A DNA stretch of 64,000 nt from Monoplex corrugatus. Taxonomy: Eukaryota; Mollusca; Gastropoda; Littorinimorpha; Ranellidae. Position numbers and translations under genes: made by a program. Below are positions 8,662 through 21,081 of the stretch, piece after piece. Where the stretch lies: positions 90,645,926 to 90,709,925 of the forward strand of contig CM060315.1 in the NCBI GenBank assembly GCA_030674185.1, in the 5' to 3' direction. The notes below the pieces were generated by a model. It did not search any database, was not told the DNA's origin, and saw nothing but the letters and a program-made list of their open reading frames with translations. Position 1 is the stretch's first letter, and the number at the start of each line of letters is the position of its first letter.

Positions 8662-9347
8662 TTAACTCAATCGAACAGTGCCGTACACGGCTGTACGTCA
8701 CCTTTCACACTGCATGAATCTGTGCCGTAAGCAGGTGTACGTCGGAGTTTCAACTATTTTTGTGGCCATAATAAAGGAATAAGGGAAGTAAATCATGCAC
8801 TAGAGTGATCTTGGGTCTTTTATTTCACAGTTCCTTCCCTTAGACCGTGTTGTGGAGTTGTATTTTTGCTTTAGTAGCAGTTTTTCGATGCTATATGTGG
8901 TTCTTTGTTCTCGTCTGACTGTCAAGATGGCGTCAGGAAGCACCCGCCGATTTGCACGCAAATTCACTGTTCTTGATTACACCAAGTAAATAGGAAGTGG
9001 TGTTTGTGTTATTGCACATACACTGTACATTCCTGTGTAAATATTCCTGTGGATAATTGGTTTCATTGGTGGAAAAAAACAACATATGGGGTAAATATAT
9101 GGACTCGGCAAGAGGATATTTACCCCCTTATGGTCACCTGTTTCCTTCACCCCTTCTATCAAGATGAACAGACTACCAGTTTTGAGGCGAGTAATGTCTG
9201 TATGTGAACACTTCAATGTTTCCCAAACTGTTTTCTTTTTGTGTATGACATTTGCTGTTAATTTTTAAGATTTTTTTAAAAATCATCCAAAATACTGCGA
9301 TTTCGGGGGTTGTCGCGGTGCAAAATGTTACGGCTTGAATGAGTTAA
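8662..9347. mobile_element. Short piggyBac-like element flanked by TTAA, copy A
   Basis: TTAA at 8662-8665 and at 9344-9347 bracket 678 bp whose ends are imperfect inverted repeats: ctcaatcgaacagtgccgta on the left, and ctcattcaagccgtaaca when the right end is read in reverse complement. TTAA target duplication and ends of this kind are typical of piggyBac elements. The inside is too short for a transposase, so this would be a deletion derivative. It is present at the same place in copy B (47571-48254), so it predates the duplication. Terminal similarity is modest and the call could be wrong. Confidence 0.45.
8927..8989 (+). other. Short conserved ORF, possible first exon in the piggyBac-like element
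   Basis: ATG at 8927 opens 20 codons (MASGSTRRFARKFTVLDYTK) ending in TAA. The last codons read accaagtaaat, so caa|gtaaat could be a splice donor and the frame could be the first exon of a longer gene, for instance the lost transposase of the surrounding element. The sequence is unchanged in copy B (47836-47898). No protein family is recognised. Confidence 0.25.
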
Positions 9348-11960
9348 ATCTGCTTGAAATGCCTTGTGCAGGTCATTTCTGCTATTTTTGATAATTTCTG
9401 AATGAAAGACTTTATGCCTTAAAATTTGCTAACAACTTGCATGATATACCTAATTTGATTCAAAAATGTTGAATGATCATCTGTTGTGATGTTATAAACA
9501 AGAAAGAAATCAAAGTGGATGCTTTACGTACAAACACATGCATGTATTGCCTGTATAATTTGTACTGTTTTTAAGTAAATCATATAGATCTATATTATTT
9601 ATCACAATGATCGAGTTTTTTAGCCCGCAGTATTGAGAAAGATGCCATTTACTGTATGTGAAGTTATTAACATTTTATAGAACAGGCTGCTTTTTTTCTG
9701 AAATAACTTTTTATTAATCCCAGACATATTCAAAACACATATACATACAATCCCTATAGCTTGTTTATACCTTTTTTGTGAAAATTAATCAATACATTTA
9801 GCTTGTTTATACCTTATTAGTGAAAATTAATCAATACATTTGCTGTTTTCCTGAGGAAATGGTAGATTCTTTCTCAGAATGTTGTAAAGTTATGTACTAA
9901 AGAGATCTTTACAATTATTATTTCTGATTAAGCACAGATTGCATAGAGTCAGATCAGGACTATAGTATAACCATTTCAAAACATACACAATACTTCAATG
10001 GGAAAAAAAGGAAAAAGAAAATTAAGTACACATATCAATGCATTCATGCACATAATCTAAGGAAATACCCCTGGTGTCACCCCATCCAATTTATCATACG
10101 CAGGATTTAAAAAACAAACCTGAATATAAAAATGGGCCAAAGTTACCTAAAACTGCTTCAGCATTTCTCATTTCCCTAGAGCTAAAAATGCACAAAATAC
10201 ATGTATCCAATTACCAATCGTAAGAGAAAGCAAGTAAGACTTTATCAAACACATACAAGTGTTCGGACCAGCAAGGCAGAAAATGATAGAAAGAAATGAC
10301 AAAAAGCAAAGGAACAAGGCAGAAACAAAGAGAGTGACAGGAAAGAGGAAATTCCTAGCACAGATTTTCCAGAAGTGGGGATACTATTTATACTGAAAGA
10401 GCCCCTGGCATCCCCACTGGGGAAGATATTTACAGAATACAGCAAAACACGGTTCATTCAAAGAGAAAGTGATTATCATATGTGATAGACGGTTTCATTA
10501 TTTCAAATGACAGATGGTGTGATGCCATGTTTTGATTTATAGAGGCACGTTGTAGTACAGTATTAAGTTGTGACTGTTGTGAAGTGATCAACTGTTAAGT
10601 TATGAACATTCTACAGAACAGCACCCCCCCACCTCCCTCTTCATTTATCAACCGTGTCAATCCCAAATGGATTCAAAACATGCTGATACCAACTCCTTAG
10701 CTCTTTTACCTCTGTTTTTGTGGAAATTAATCAATATAATTACTGTTTTCCTTAAGAAAAGGTAGATTCCCTCTGAGAATATTGTGAAGTTATGCACTTT
10801 AGAGATGTTTACTAAATCTAGCAAGCCACACGTCACTTAAATAGAAACTGGCTTGTGTGGTGCATGGTTCTTCTTATTTCAAATGACAGATGTGTGATAT
10901 CATGTTTTGCTTTTTTAGAGGATGTTGTAGTACAATATTAGTTATGACTGTTGTGAAGTAGGTACCGGAAGCCTCTCTTCAGCAATGCGGGAATTGTGTC
11001 AGTCAGTGGAAAAATTGCACATGTTTATCAGTCAAATATTCTTGCAGATGAACATGAATGATGAAGTTGTTATCATGAAGATAAAGATTGGTCTTTCCTT
11101 TATTGATCTGTGCTGTTTGTTTTTTGTTATAAATGCACCCATACGACAATCTGCGCAAAAAAAAACCCACGCCGACCAACAAAGTTTCACCGCGTGTCAT
11201 GTAATGGCGACTGGCTCACAGCAGTATTTGGGTGACCGTTAACAACTTAAATTATACCGGTCACACAGGACTACCTTCATGCAAATTAGTACAGTTGACA
11301 GGTCGAAACCCTGTCCTTCATTCCCGTATAATATTCATTTTATAAGATTATTAGTTTGTTAGTCTTCTAAAGGTCGGAATATTGGCAAATTTTGAAGAAT
11401 ATCTGAGGACCTCCTTGATATATCAGATCGCGTCTGCGGATGCGGAAACAGCTTATTTTTTGCTGAATTTAACCGTTTACAGAACTATGAGATGTGACCT
11501 GTACCGGATGCACGAGCCTCTGATGGGCGAGTACCCGTGATCTGCCATTTTAGCATATGGGAACCTCAAATTATGGCAGCCTTCGAAGCGATTGCTGAAA
11601 GTCCAGTCAACGAATTTCTAGCTGTGATCGTCAAGCTGAAGGACAAACGTAAACATCGACTGATTTTTCATGAAAATTGACTTAGAAGTTTAATACAGTG
11701 AACTGATTTTAATGTTTCTCTTTATATAGAAAGATTTTAAAAGAAATCCGCGGCAGGTATAGCCTGCATAAGCAAAGAATAGAAAGTACGATCTCTGGTT
11801 TGATGTTTTATCGCCAAGGGATTTTTTTAAGCAACCTGGAACCAGTAGAAGTAAAACTGTGTGAAGCAACTGCTTTCCAAAGGTGTTTATATTGCTAGTA
11901 TTTAATGAATACGATGGAATTTTGTTTTTAATACATCTAAATCATAATACTTGTGCTAGT
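9348..11960. other. AT-rich non-coding stretch with an internal diverged duplication
   Basis: No supported full gene. 9650-9915 and 10590-10815 are related to each other: both run from a tgaagttat-type start through cccaga/cccaaa...attcaaaacat, aattaatcaatA and ctgttttcctgagg/ctgttttccttaag to agagat(c/g)ttta. The phrase tgtgaagttatg and close variants recur at 8618, 9660, 9886, 10786 and 19527. One exon-like ORF lies at 11573. The whole stretch is conserved in copy B. Confidence 0.5.
11573..11680 (+). other. Candidate first coding exon, copy A
   Basis: ATG at 11573 opens a 35-codon frame starting MAAFEAIAESPVNEFLAVI with ordinary amino-acid composition, unlike the surrounding AT-rich sequence. 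A possible splice donor (gacaaac|gtaaac) follows codon 24. The region upstream is GC-richer and has the look of a transcription start region. It is preserved in copy B (50487-50594). No downstream exon was found before the LINE begins near 11970, so the gene, if real, may be interrupted. Confidence 0.25.
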
Positions 11961-14807
11961 AACTTCTCTGTGGATGAAACCTTGTCGTTGGTAGAGAAGC
12001 TTGCGTGCAACTATGATCCATTGAGCTAAGCCGTCGGGAATCTAGTACTCCTGGTAGGGTCTCCCATTGCGGAAAGGTCACTGGTGAGTTGCCAGAGTAA
12101 TATGATCCGTTTCCACTGCCTTGTGGATAGGTGATGGATCAGTAAAGGCTAAGGGAAACAACCCCTACAGAAAATTCGGAGCGGAGCCCCGTTAGGCAGT
12201 TTCTTGTTCAAACTCTTATCAAGTCTCCAGCAAAATCCTGCACCCAGAATCATCTCCAGCCGTCTTGACCATGTCTTGCCACTGGATCCAGGTGATCCTG
12301 GACGAAAGAGTGTGGATAATGCTGCGCAAGTTATCTACACTTTAATCAAAATCTCAGCGCATGTCATGGCTTCATACTCACAGTTGAAAGTTTCAACCGT
12401 AAAGCCCTGTGGCGATGGGGGCGCGACGACATAGTAGGTGAGGATACACTGGCAACTACAGCCGCAAACCTGCACACAGACGGCTCAGGACACTGGTCGT
12501 CTTCCAATGAACGAAGCAGCAGAGGAACCCGGCAACATCCTGAGTGACTGAGCAGCCCTCTTCAGGACCCGCACTGCTCACCTCCTAGAATGAGGAAGGG
12601 GCTAGAAAGGTGCCCTAAACATTGCCTGCTTCAACCTACCCAGACCAGCATACTGCGGCTGGCAGGGATCCCATTTAGCGGTCGAAAAAACAGAAACGAA
12701 AGAAAGGTGACAAGACTCACCATAGGTACATGGAATGTACGTACACTTCAAGACAATGCCAACGCTGACCGACCTGATAGAAGAACTGCACTAGGTTGCT
12801 AGAGAATTAGCTCGTTACAAGGTTGATATTGCCGCTCTATCAGAGACCAGACTGACTGAAGAAGGTCAACTCACTGAGACAGGTGCTGGCTATACATTCT
12901 TCTGGAGTGGACGTAAACAAGAAGAACGCCGTGAAGCTGGAGTAGGCTTTGCGATCAAGTCCAGTCTAGTTAAGAACCTTGAACGACTGCCTAAAGGTTA
13001 CAATGACAGACTCATGGTGATGCACTTGCCCCTCACAGATAAAAAGCAAGCCACACTGATTAGTGCCTACGCCCCAACAATGACAAATCCTGAAGAGACC
13101 AAAGAGAAGTTCTATGAAGATCTTGATTCTCTACTAACAAGCGTTCCCAGAGCTGACAAACTTCTGGTCCTCAGGGACTTCAATGCAAGAGTTGGATCCG
13201 ACTATGAAGCATGGGAAGGCATCATTGGCAAACATGGCATAGGGAATTGCAACAGCAATGGACAACTCCTCCTTCGGACATGCAGCTCACACAACTTGGT
13301 CGTCACTAACATGCTATTTCAGTTGGCAACCCAAGAAAGAAGACAACATGGATGCACCCTAGATCCAAGCACTGGCACATGTTGGACTATGTCATTACCA
13401 GAAAGGCCGACAAAGATGATGTACGAGTAACTAAAGCCATGTGTGGCGCTGAATGCTGAACAGACCACCGGCTAGTCATCTCAAAGCTTAACGTCCGCAT
13501 CAAACCAAACCGCAGGCCTCAAGGCAAGAAACCCCCACCAAAGAGACTAAACACTTCAAAACTAAAAGAGGAAACCACTGTAGAGAACCTCATTAGTGAC
13601 CTGAACAGTGAACGTCAAGCTGTCTGACCTTCATTTTGGTAATGCTAGAGTCGAAGAAGAGTGGGCAGTCTTCAGGGACCATGTCTATACATCAGCTCTA
13701 GAGAAAATAGGACCTGTCACACAAAAACATCAAGACTGGTTTGATGAAAACGACCAGCATATCCAATTCCTTCTGGATGAGAAGCACAGACGCCATCTTG
13801 CCTACCAGTGTGACCCAAAGTCTGACTCAAAGAAAACTGAATTCATGGAGTGTCGCCGACAAGTCCAGGCAAAACTCAGGAACATGCAAGACAAGTGGCT
13901 AAGTGACAAGGCTGATGAAATCCAGCTATATGCAGACCGTCACGACTCGAAAAGGTTTTATGACGCCCTGAAGGCTATCTATGGGCCAACGTCATCTGGC
14001 ACCTCTCCATTACTATCTGCGGATGGGGAAATGTTGATCACCGAGCGGTCAGAAATTCTTGAAAGGTGGGCGAATCACTTCGACAGTGTCTTGAACCGCC
14101 CTTCCTCAATAAATGAAGCAGCTATTGATCGCCTCCCTCAAATAGAAAAGAACAACCAACTTGATGTACCACCTAACATACAAGAGGTCACAAAGGCCAT
14201 TGGCCAACTCTCCTGTGGCAAGGCCCCTGGCGCTGACGCCATACCTGCTGAGATCTACAAAGCGGGAGGTCCAATGCTCACACAAAGATTAACTGAGATG
14301 TTTGTAACACCCTGGAACAGTCAGTCACTCGAGGAAGGGAAACAAACAATCACGTGACAACCACAGAGGAACATCACTACTGTCCATTGCAGGCAAGATA
14401 TTAGCAAGGGTGCTGCTGAACCGCCTCACTAATCATCTTGAGCAGGGTCTGTTGCCAGAGAGTCAATGTGGATTTCGGGCTGGGAGAGGTACGGTGGACA
14501 TCATCTTTGCTGCTCGTCAACTGCAAGAAAAGGCGCAGGAACAACACGAGCACTGTACACAACCTTTGTCGACTTGACAAAGGCGTTTGACACGGTGAGT
14601 CGCGAGGGGCTGTGGAAGATAATGGCGAAGTTCGGCTGCCCTCCAGCCTTCGTAAATATGGTGCGACAATTCCACGATGGTATGATGGCACGGGTCCTTG
14701 ATGACGGAGAAATGTCCAGAGACTTTCCAGTCAGCAATGGCGTGAAACAAGGATGCGTCCTTGCGCCTACACTATTCTCTATGATGTTCTTGGCAATGTT
14801 ATCAGAT

Positions 14808-16716
14808 CATAGCTGCCAACTTTCCTGAAAAAAAATTCCTGACAAGAGGCGGGGGTCCGGGGGCCGCGGAAGGCCCCCGGTGGGGTCCAGCTGAAGATTT
14901 TCTATCAAATGAAGATGCTAAACTGGTATTTCCATGCATTTCAAACTGAAAAATGTAACAAAGCATGTATTGTAAGCTTTCCTTCAAATTCTGCTAGTCT
15001 AAATCTCTTGTGTAAAAGGTTCAGATATTTTTTTTATTCAAGAAGTTTTCACTCTAAACTCCCAAGTCCCCCTCACCTCTTCAAGTTTAGATCTACTTGG
15101 AATGGGAAGAACTGCAGGCTTCGTCTTGTTCCATGTCTTTGTCTCCCTTCTCTTTCTCCTTGCCTTTAAGCGCTGTCACAGTAGCAGACTTGGCCTTTCT
15201 CAAGAAGTCAGGAGAGAAAACTTGCTTGTAGCAAGGTCCAATCATATTGGCTTTGGCAACCATCATTGCACTGAGCGTGGATGATTGCAATGATCCTCTG
15301 AAGTCCGTCTTGTTTTTTCGGACTTGGCTGAACAAACGCTCACAAGAGGCGTTGCTGTGTGGTATGGACAGGATTCCCAACATAAAATAAGACAGTCTGT
15401 CAAATTGTTGCTGTCCGAAGCTCTCGACTGAAGCAAGCCATCCCCACTTTCTGTCTTCCCTTTCATCTTGTCTAATGTGATCTGGTAGAGAGTAGGACTG
15501 GAAACAATTCCACTGTATGTGAAGTTCATCAATGGCAGTCTGAACATCTTCATCATCTTTCATCAGCACAAGAGAAGGGAATCGCTTGACAAAAAACTCG
15601 AGATTTGACCAGTGATGGTTGGAAGCAGCGGATGTATCAGCAACTTGAACTGAGAAGAGAAGATCAGCCTGGGAAAGAGGTTGGGGCTCATCTGACTCAG
15701 AGTGAGAAGAGGAAAATGTAGGTTTGATGGGGAATTTTCTAACCATATAGTCACAAGCTGAAATGTAATAGTTTCTCACTGAGGAGAAGAATGATTTCTG
15801 ATTGCTTTCACTCAGTGTCTTCACAACTTCTTTTGTTCCATTGCCAACATACAGGTCCATGTCATTCTTCTGGTTGTCTTTGTTTTTGTAGGGAAGACTG
15901 AGGGGAGATTCTTCAAACTTCTTCAGGACCTGAGGCAGAATAAAACACTGTTGAATCTCTCTGTAAAGCGACAACAAAGTGGGTTGCAGTACATGTATCA
16001 GTGGTTTCTCACTCTGAAGAAATTTATTCTTTCGTTCAAAGAGTGGAACCACAGCTTTCAGAAAGTTGGCGTACGCCAGGTTCATTGGATCCAGCAGTGT
16101 TTTGAAAATTCTTGCTTCTCTCTTGAGTACTTCTTCTGGAGGGTTGCTTTTGCTTGGAGGTGGAGGGAAGATCTGATACTGGATTGAAGATGGCAGGAGA
16201 TGATGCCACGAACTGTCTTTTCTGTGGTTGCTCCTGTTTGTCCTCACATTGCCTCTTCTTGGGAATTCTGAACGACTATAGTCGAGCATGCAGGTCGATG
16301 TCTTTCTTGCCACCATGACCGATGTTTATGTCGCATCGGCACGATTTACAGAAAGCAAAGGTGTCTCCTTTGTCCGAGGCTGTGATGAAGTCGTACGTTT
16401 CCGCATAATGTTTCGAAAACTTCACTTTTGCTTTCGCTTTTACAGCTTTCGCGTCTGTCTTCTTCGAAGCCATTGTGCAAGAAAGCTGGCGCGCAGGAGC
16501 TGTTTACATGGCCCTCTGCGCACGCGCATGTGTGACGGAAGTTTCGCTTTCACGCAGCTGTCTTTTTACCGCGTTCTGACGAAAACAGAGCTAACCGGAT
16601 AAAATATCAAAATCGAAAATTTAAAATTCGGGAATTTTCATCGATTTACCGGATTTTCCGGGCAGCTCACACATTTCGGGACATTCCCGAAAAATTTGGG
16701 AGGGTTGGCAGCTATG
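14808..16716 (-). mobile_element. hAT-type DNA transposon nested in the LINE, copy A
   Basis: 1909 bp with terminal inverted repeats catagctgccaac (14808) and gttggcagctatg (ending 16716), flanked by tcagat on both sides (14802-14807 and 16717-16722). Removing the element and one tcagat restores the LINE reading frame exactly (LSD|AFSPEDPG). A GC-rich palindrome lies just inside the left end (ccgggggcc at 14858 with ggcccccgg at 14872). The single gene is on the minus strand. A 6-bp duplication is shorter than the usual 8 bp of hAT elements. Confidence 0.85.
15093..16473 (-). pseudogene. hAT transposase, copy A, broken near the N-terminus
   Basis: A minus-strand transposase of about 450 aa in its unbroken form. 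It starts at the ATG at 16473 (MASKKTDAKAVKAK), then a BED-like zinc finger (FCKSCRCDINIG..DLHARL). A CAG-to-TAG change stops the frame near 16276, and a 2-nt deletion near 16139 shifts it before EEVLKREARIFKTLLDP. From there to 15093 it is open and includes the hAT C-terminal dimerisation region (LSYFMLGILSIPHSNASCERLFSQVRKN). Copy B has the intact middle but a frameshift in this dimerisation region, so the two copies are damaged at different places. It is shorter than most active hAT transposases (600-700 aa), so it may be an old deletion form. Confidence 0.8.
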
Positions 16717-17829
16717 TCAGATGCATTCTCTCCAGAAGACCCTGGCATAGATATACGCTACCGCACAGACGGTAAGTTGTACAACACAAGACGCCTCAAG
16801 GCGACCACTAAATGCAGTTACAGCACTCTTCGTGACCACCTTTTCGCAGACGATTGTGCGTTAAATGCTTACAGTGGTGAACAGATGGAACAATGCATGG
16901 ACAAATTTTCAACTGCTTGCGACAACTTCGGTCTTACAATAAGCACCAAGAAAACCGAAGTCATGTATCAGCCTCCTCAGGTGTTCCATATACTGAACCA
17001 AATATCGAGGTCAAGGGCACAAAACTACATGCAGTCGACAACTTCACATATCTCAGCAGTTCCCTATCATGCTGTGTGCATATCGACGACGAAGTCAACA
17101 AACGCATAGTTAAGGCCAGCACTGCTTTTGGGAGGCTGCGTCCTACTGTATGGGACAGAAGAGGTATCTCGGCCACAACTAAACTCAAAGCGGTGGTCCT
17201 CACCACTCTCCTCTACGGCAGTGAGACCTGGACTGTTTACAGTAGACACGCAAGGAAATTGAATCATTTTCACACCAAAAACCTCAGAAAGATTCTCAAT
17301 ATCTGATGGCAAGAGAAGATCCCTGATACAGAAGTACTAGAGAGAGCCAATCTCCCCTCCATCCACACTTTACTTCAAAAGAGTCAAGTTCGCTGGGCTG
17401 GCCATGTGTACCGGATGTCTGACACCAGAATTCCGAAGCAACTCTTCTATGGGGAACTAGCGTCTGGCGAGAGAACAGTTGGAGGCCAGAGAAAACGGTT
17501 TAAAGACAGCTTGAAGGCATCGCTAAAGTCCCTCAACATAGACTGGGAGAATTGGGAAAACCTTGCCCTTGACCGTACAGTCTGGCGTAGAAAAATCGAA
17601 ACCGGATGTACCACTTCAGAAGTGTCTCGTATCCAATCTGCACAAGAAAAACGAGCTGCACGGAAAGCTAGGGCTGCAAACCCTTCAACCACAATAACCG
17701 AGCACAGATGTCCAACCTGTGGACGTTACTTCTGTGCCCGGATCGGATTGATCATTCACCTCCGGACACACTGACTCAAAGCAACTTCATGAAGCCGTGG
17801 TCATTGTCGCCGACGATAGACGAACACCA

Positions 17830-20800
17830 CTTGTGCTTGTACTCGGCCAGAAATTCAAACCGGAAGTTGGTCGGCGAATGCATGTCGTCTACTGGATCAG
17901 ATTCGACAATGTTTATCATCGCAAAGAAACAGCAGATAGCGGTTTTGCACAGTCACACACATGCGCACGCATGTACGCACACGTTATCAGAACACTATAC
18001 AACATCAGGCAAACATGGACACATAGCTCCACAAAGTCCAATGAGCCTTTCCAATGGCAAAATATAAGAATACTTTACTCTCAAAAGTAATAGCTGGCAT
18101 AAATTAAAGAAAACACTTAGGAATTTATTTCTATTTGTTTTCAAGGCAATGATGATTTTTTGTGGATGAAATTAACATCACTGCCACCAAAACTTCAACA
18201 GCAGACACTCACTTATAAACTACTTCTACAGTTAAAACTGTTGAGAACTGAGTGTGATAAGTCGCGGGATGAGTACGCGGCTTTTGTTTCAAAAATTAGT
18301 AACACTGATTAATCATCACCTCAGGGGCTAAATCTGAAGACAAAATTGAGACAGTTTTAAAAGAAGTGGAGAGATTTTCAGTAGATAGACCAGACATTGA
18401 AAATTTCTTTGTCTGTGGATATGGGAAGATGCATGTTACTGTGAAATAACTGATGAAAATAACTTATTGATAAACATTAGGAATGAGTATAGAAATGGCT
18501 GTAAGTCATATACTGCATTGACAGGCATGTATCTTCTGCTGTTACACATTTTAGTTTCATTATGTTATTGAGAAGGATGTCTTTCTGTGCTAGTATGATA
18601 CAAAGTCATCTGTGGATCACATTGTTTCAGACTAAATCAGTATATGCACACAAAATCTTAAAATCTCGTATATTAGCAACATTTGCCTGTAAAGAGTGAA
18701 GCTGTAGCTTTTATTTGATTCACATACAAAATTTCAGGAAATTCCATCAAGACATAATGTGAGTTATGTATGTTTTAAGTTGGCCCAACACATGGGCCCT
18801 CACATTATTTGGGTGCAAATGCATACAAAATATCTTACATCTTGAATATAAGTAAGCTTGTAAATAATTTACTGGTAGCTTTCTGTCTATTTGATTCACA
18901 TGCAAAATGTCAAGGAAATCCATCAAAAAATAAACGAAATATGTGCGTTTTAATTTGGTCTGGTATGTGAACCGTGCTTTTTCCATCGTTCAAATGAGAT
19001 ATTTTACCATTTTTGAAGCCATATAACTCATGAATTTGTCATTTTATGCTGCCCCCCCCAAATTTATGTTTCATACAATAGCATTGTTTCTGAGAAAAAG
19101 TGATCTCTAGCCAATTCTGTCTTCTTATTTTTGTGTAATGGGGGTGCAAAAATGGCTTGTCAAGCAATTTCGAACATTGACAAAATGGTATATTTATGAA
19201 GTTTGCAGCACTGCTGTGTAAATGTATGAACAGATCTGCTTGTATGCTTGCTTTTTTATGTTGTTTATCTTGTTAAAAATTAAAATCAGGAATGACATTC
19301 TCTGCCTGAGGACTTCTGGAAAATTTAGGTTCCTGCAAACTTGCTACATTTCACAATCGGCAAAAACGTACGTAAACTGCCATTTTCAAAGTGTGTTATC
19401 TCTGGACCTAATACAGCTAGGGACTTACTTTTTTTTGCATTGTGCTAAATTTTTTCTTGTACTTTTCAGAAATATAAGTGTTAATTACCTTTTCAGAAGT
19501 TTAATTTTTGGCTGCCGGTACCTATGTGAAGTTATGAACAAACGACTATTTGGGTGTTACTGTAGTATGTATTCTTACAATATTTTCATTTTTATAGCTT
19601 GTATTTGTTTGCAACATATCTTCTGAGTGACCCATGACCTGTGTTTTGCAGTTCAACAATGTTAATTTTCTGCTTTTGAGACCTTTTAAAAGTTGGAGGT
19701 GGGTGGACATTCCACTAATGCACATATAGTAAGGCTCAATATGAAAATATTCACAATTAAGTGTTACTTGAGTGGTTCTCATAACTATATTTTTCAGCTC
19801 TCTTTATACTGCATGCCTTCACGGCACAAGTAGTTTTATCTTCCTTGGTATATATCTAAAATCTACAGACTAAAGAAATGTTGTGAAATTATGTACACAA
19901 TTTTATCCTTTTATTTTCTTGTATTTAGTGTGAATGAGTCAGCTGTCCAGCCTTCAGGTGTGTCAGCTGGACCTGTTGTTAATGTGTTCACATTATTTTG
20001 AGCAAAATATGTTCCTTCTCAGGGTTTTCTTCACAAAGTTGTGTGACACTGTGTGATTTTCTGTACAATGGAACGCCATATTTTCTCTGTTCTAAAGGGC
20101 TAGGAAAGGTCCAATTGACTTGCCAGTTAGATTATCTGTCATGGTTTGTGTTTGGTTAGCCCAATATTTTTCCATAGACAGGTGTTTCATTTTGTTGCTT
20201 ATGTCATACTTTTTAGACACCATTCAGTAACCATGACCATGATAAATATATGATCATTACCAGTATCAAAATCTGCAAACCTACTGTAAGTAAATAAGTA
20301 CACAGGTCGAAAAGATGGTCAGTCATGGGAAAACTGTCAGTAACTAATTATTACATAATGAATGAGCTTAATGATACTGAGCAACATGTAATTCATGATA
20401 ATTACCTTGAGGCTTTACTTAATAATTTTCAGGAACTTGATTGTTTTGGAAGCTGTCAGGATTTTAGGAATCTCAGTTAACTTTCATTTAAGCCAGTTGA
20501 AGCAATTAATTATTGAATTACAAATTAGCCATTTACTGCAACGTCTAGTGATTTATGCAGGTCTTAGTCATCTTGGGAAAACAAAGACCTTTATACTGAT
20601 ATTTTGTTTTTTTTAATTGGTTCAGCCATTCCAAACTAAAGGCACTTTTCATGAAAAAATGGCACACTCTTGTCACAGTTTCTACCACTAAGAAATCCAA
20701 TAAAGAAAGACACCAAAATTTTAATTATTCAAAAGTCATTACTAATGTTTACTTTTGTCACTCCTAGACAATGAATTTAAGATTTTTTTCTACCATTTTA

Positions 20801-21034
20801 AAGTTCTTTTCTCTTGCTCTTTTCAATGATGGTAATTACATATTCTATAGAAATATCTGAAATTTGTGTAACATACCAAGTAGGTGATTAGAGTAGACAC
20901 GGGGAGAATGAAAGTTCCAGGCAGATGGTCCCAAAACACCAAGAGAACGCTGGCCCACAGTTGAAATTTTAAATCTAGGAACCTGAAAGGAAAGAGTATC
21001 ATCATATTTAAGTAAAAAAAAATCATACAAACAC

Positions 21035-21081
<47 letters not shown>

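Larger units (their letters stand above)
12711..17774 (+). pseudogene. LINE endonuclease-reverse transcriptase, broken, copy A
   Basis: The fragments in order are: endonuclease start GTWNVRTL (12728) and ALSETRL with the catalytic Glu; YAPTMTNPEETKEKFYEDL and RDFNARVGSD (13014-13430); the TDHRL catalytic pair near 13460, preceded by a TGA where Trp is usual; a linker (13608-14230); RT start CGKAPGADAIPAEIY; QCGFRAGRGTVD; FVDLTKAFDTVSREGLW with a catalytic Asp; NGVKQGCVLAPTLFS; then, after the hAT, HLFADDCALNAY (the FADD box, near 16845), the YGSETWTVYSRH thumb region, and a C-terminal CCHH finger. Frameshifts lie near 12795, 13430, 14320, 14480 and 16980, with a TGA after KILNI at 17304. It once supplied nicking and target-primed reverse transcription; this copy cannot. 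Confidence 0.85.
11970..17826 (+). mobile_element. Non-LTR retrotransposon (LINE) split by a hAT element, copy A
   Basis: A degenerate LINE, about 3.9 kb without its insert. A 5' leader (to about 12700) is followed by an APE-type endonuclease, reverse transcriptase, a C-terminal CCHH zinc finger (CPTCGRYFC..HLRTH, 17708-17771) and a short 3' end (gtcgccgacgatagacgaac). The hAT at 14808-16716 sits inside the RT domain. The frame is broken by several indels and a TGA. The clade is not assigned; it is not the family at 35301-38500. Copy B has the same insertion at about 50890-56750. Confidence 0.85.

Noticed and set aside
12204..12434. 76-codon frame before the LINE endonuclease
   Set aside because: No domain; altered between copies; best seen as LINE 5' leader.
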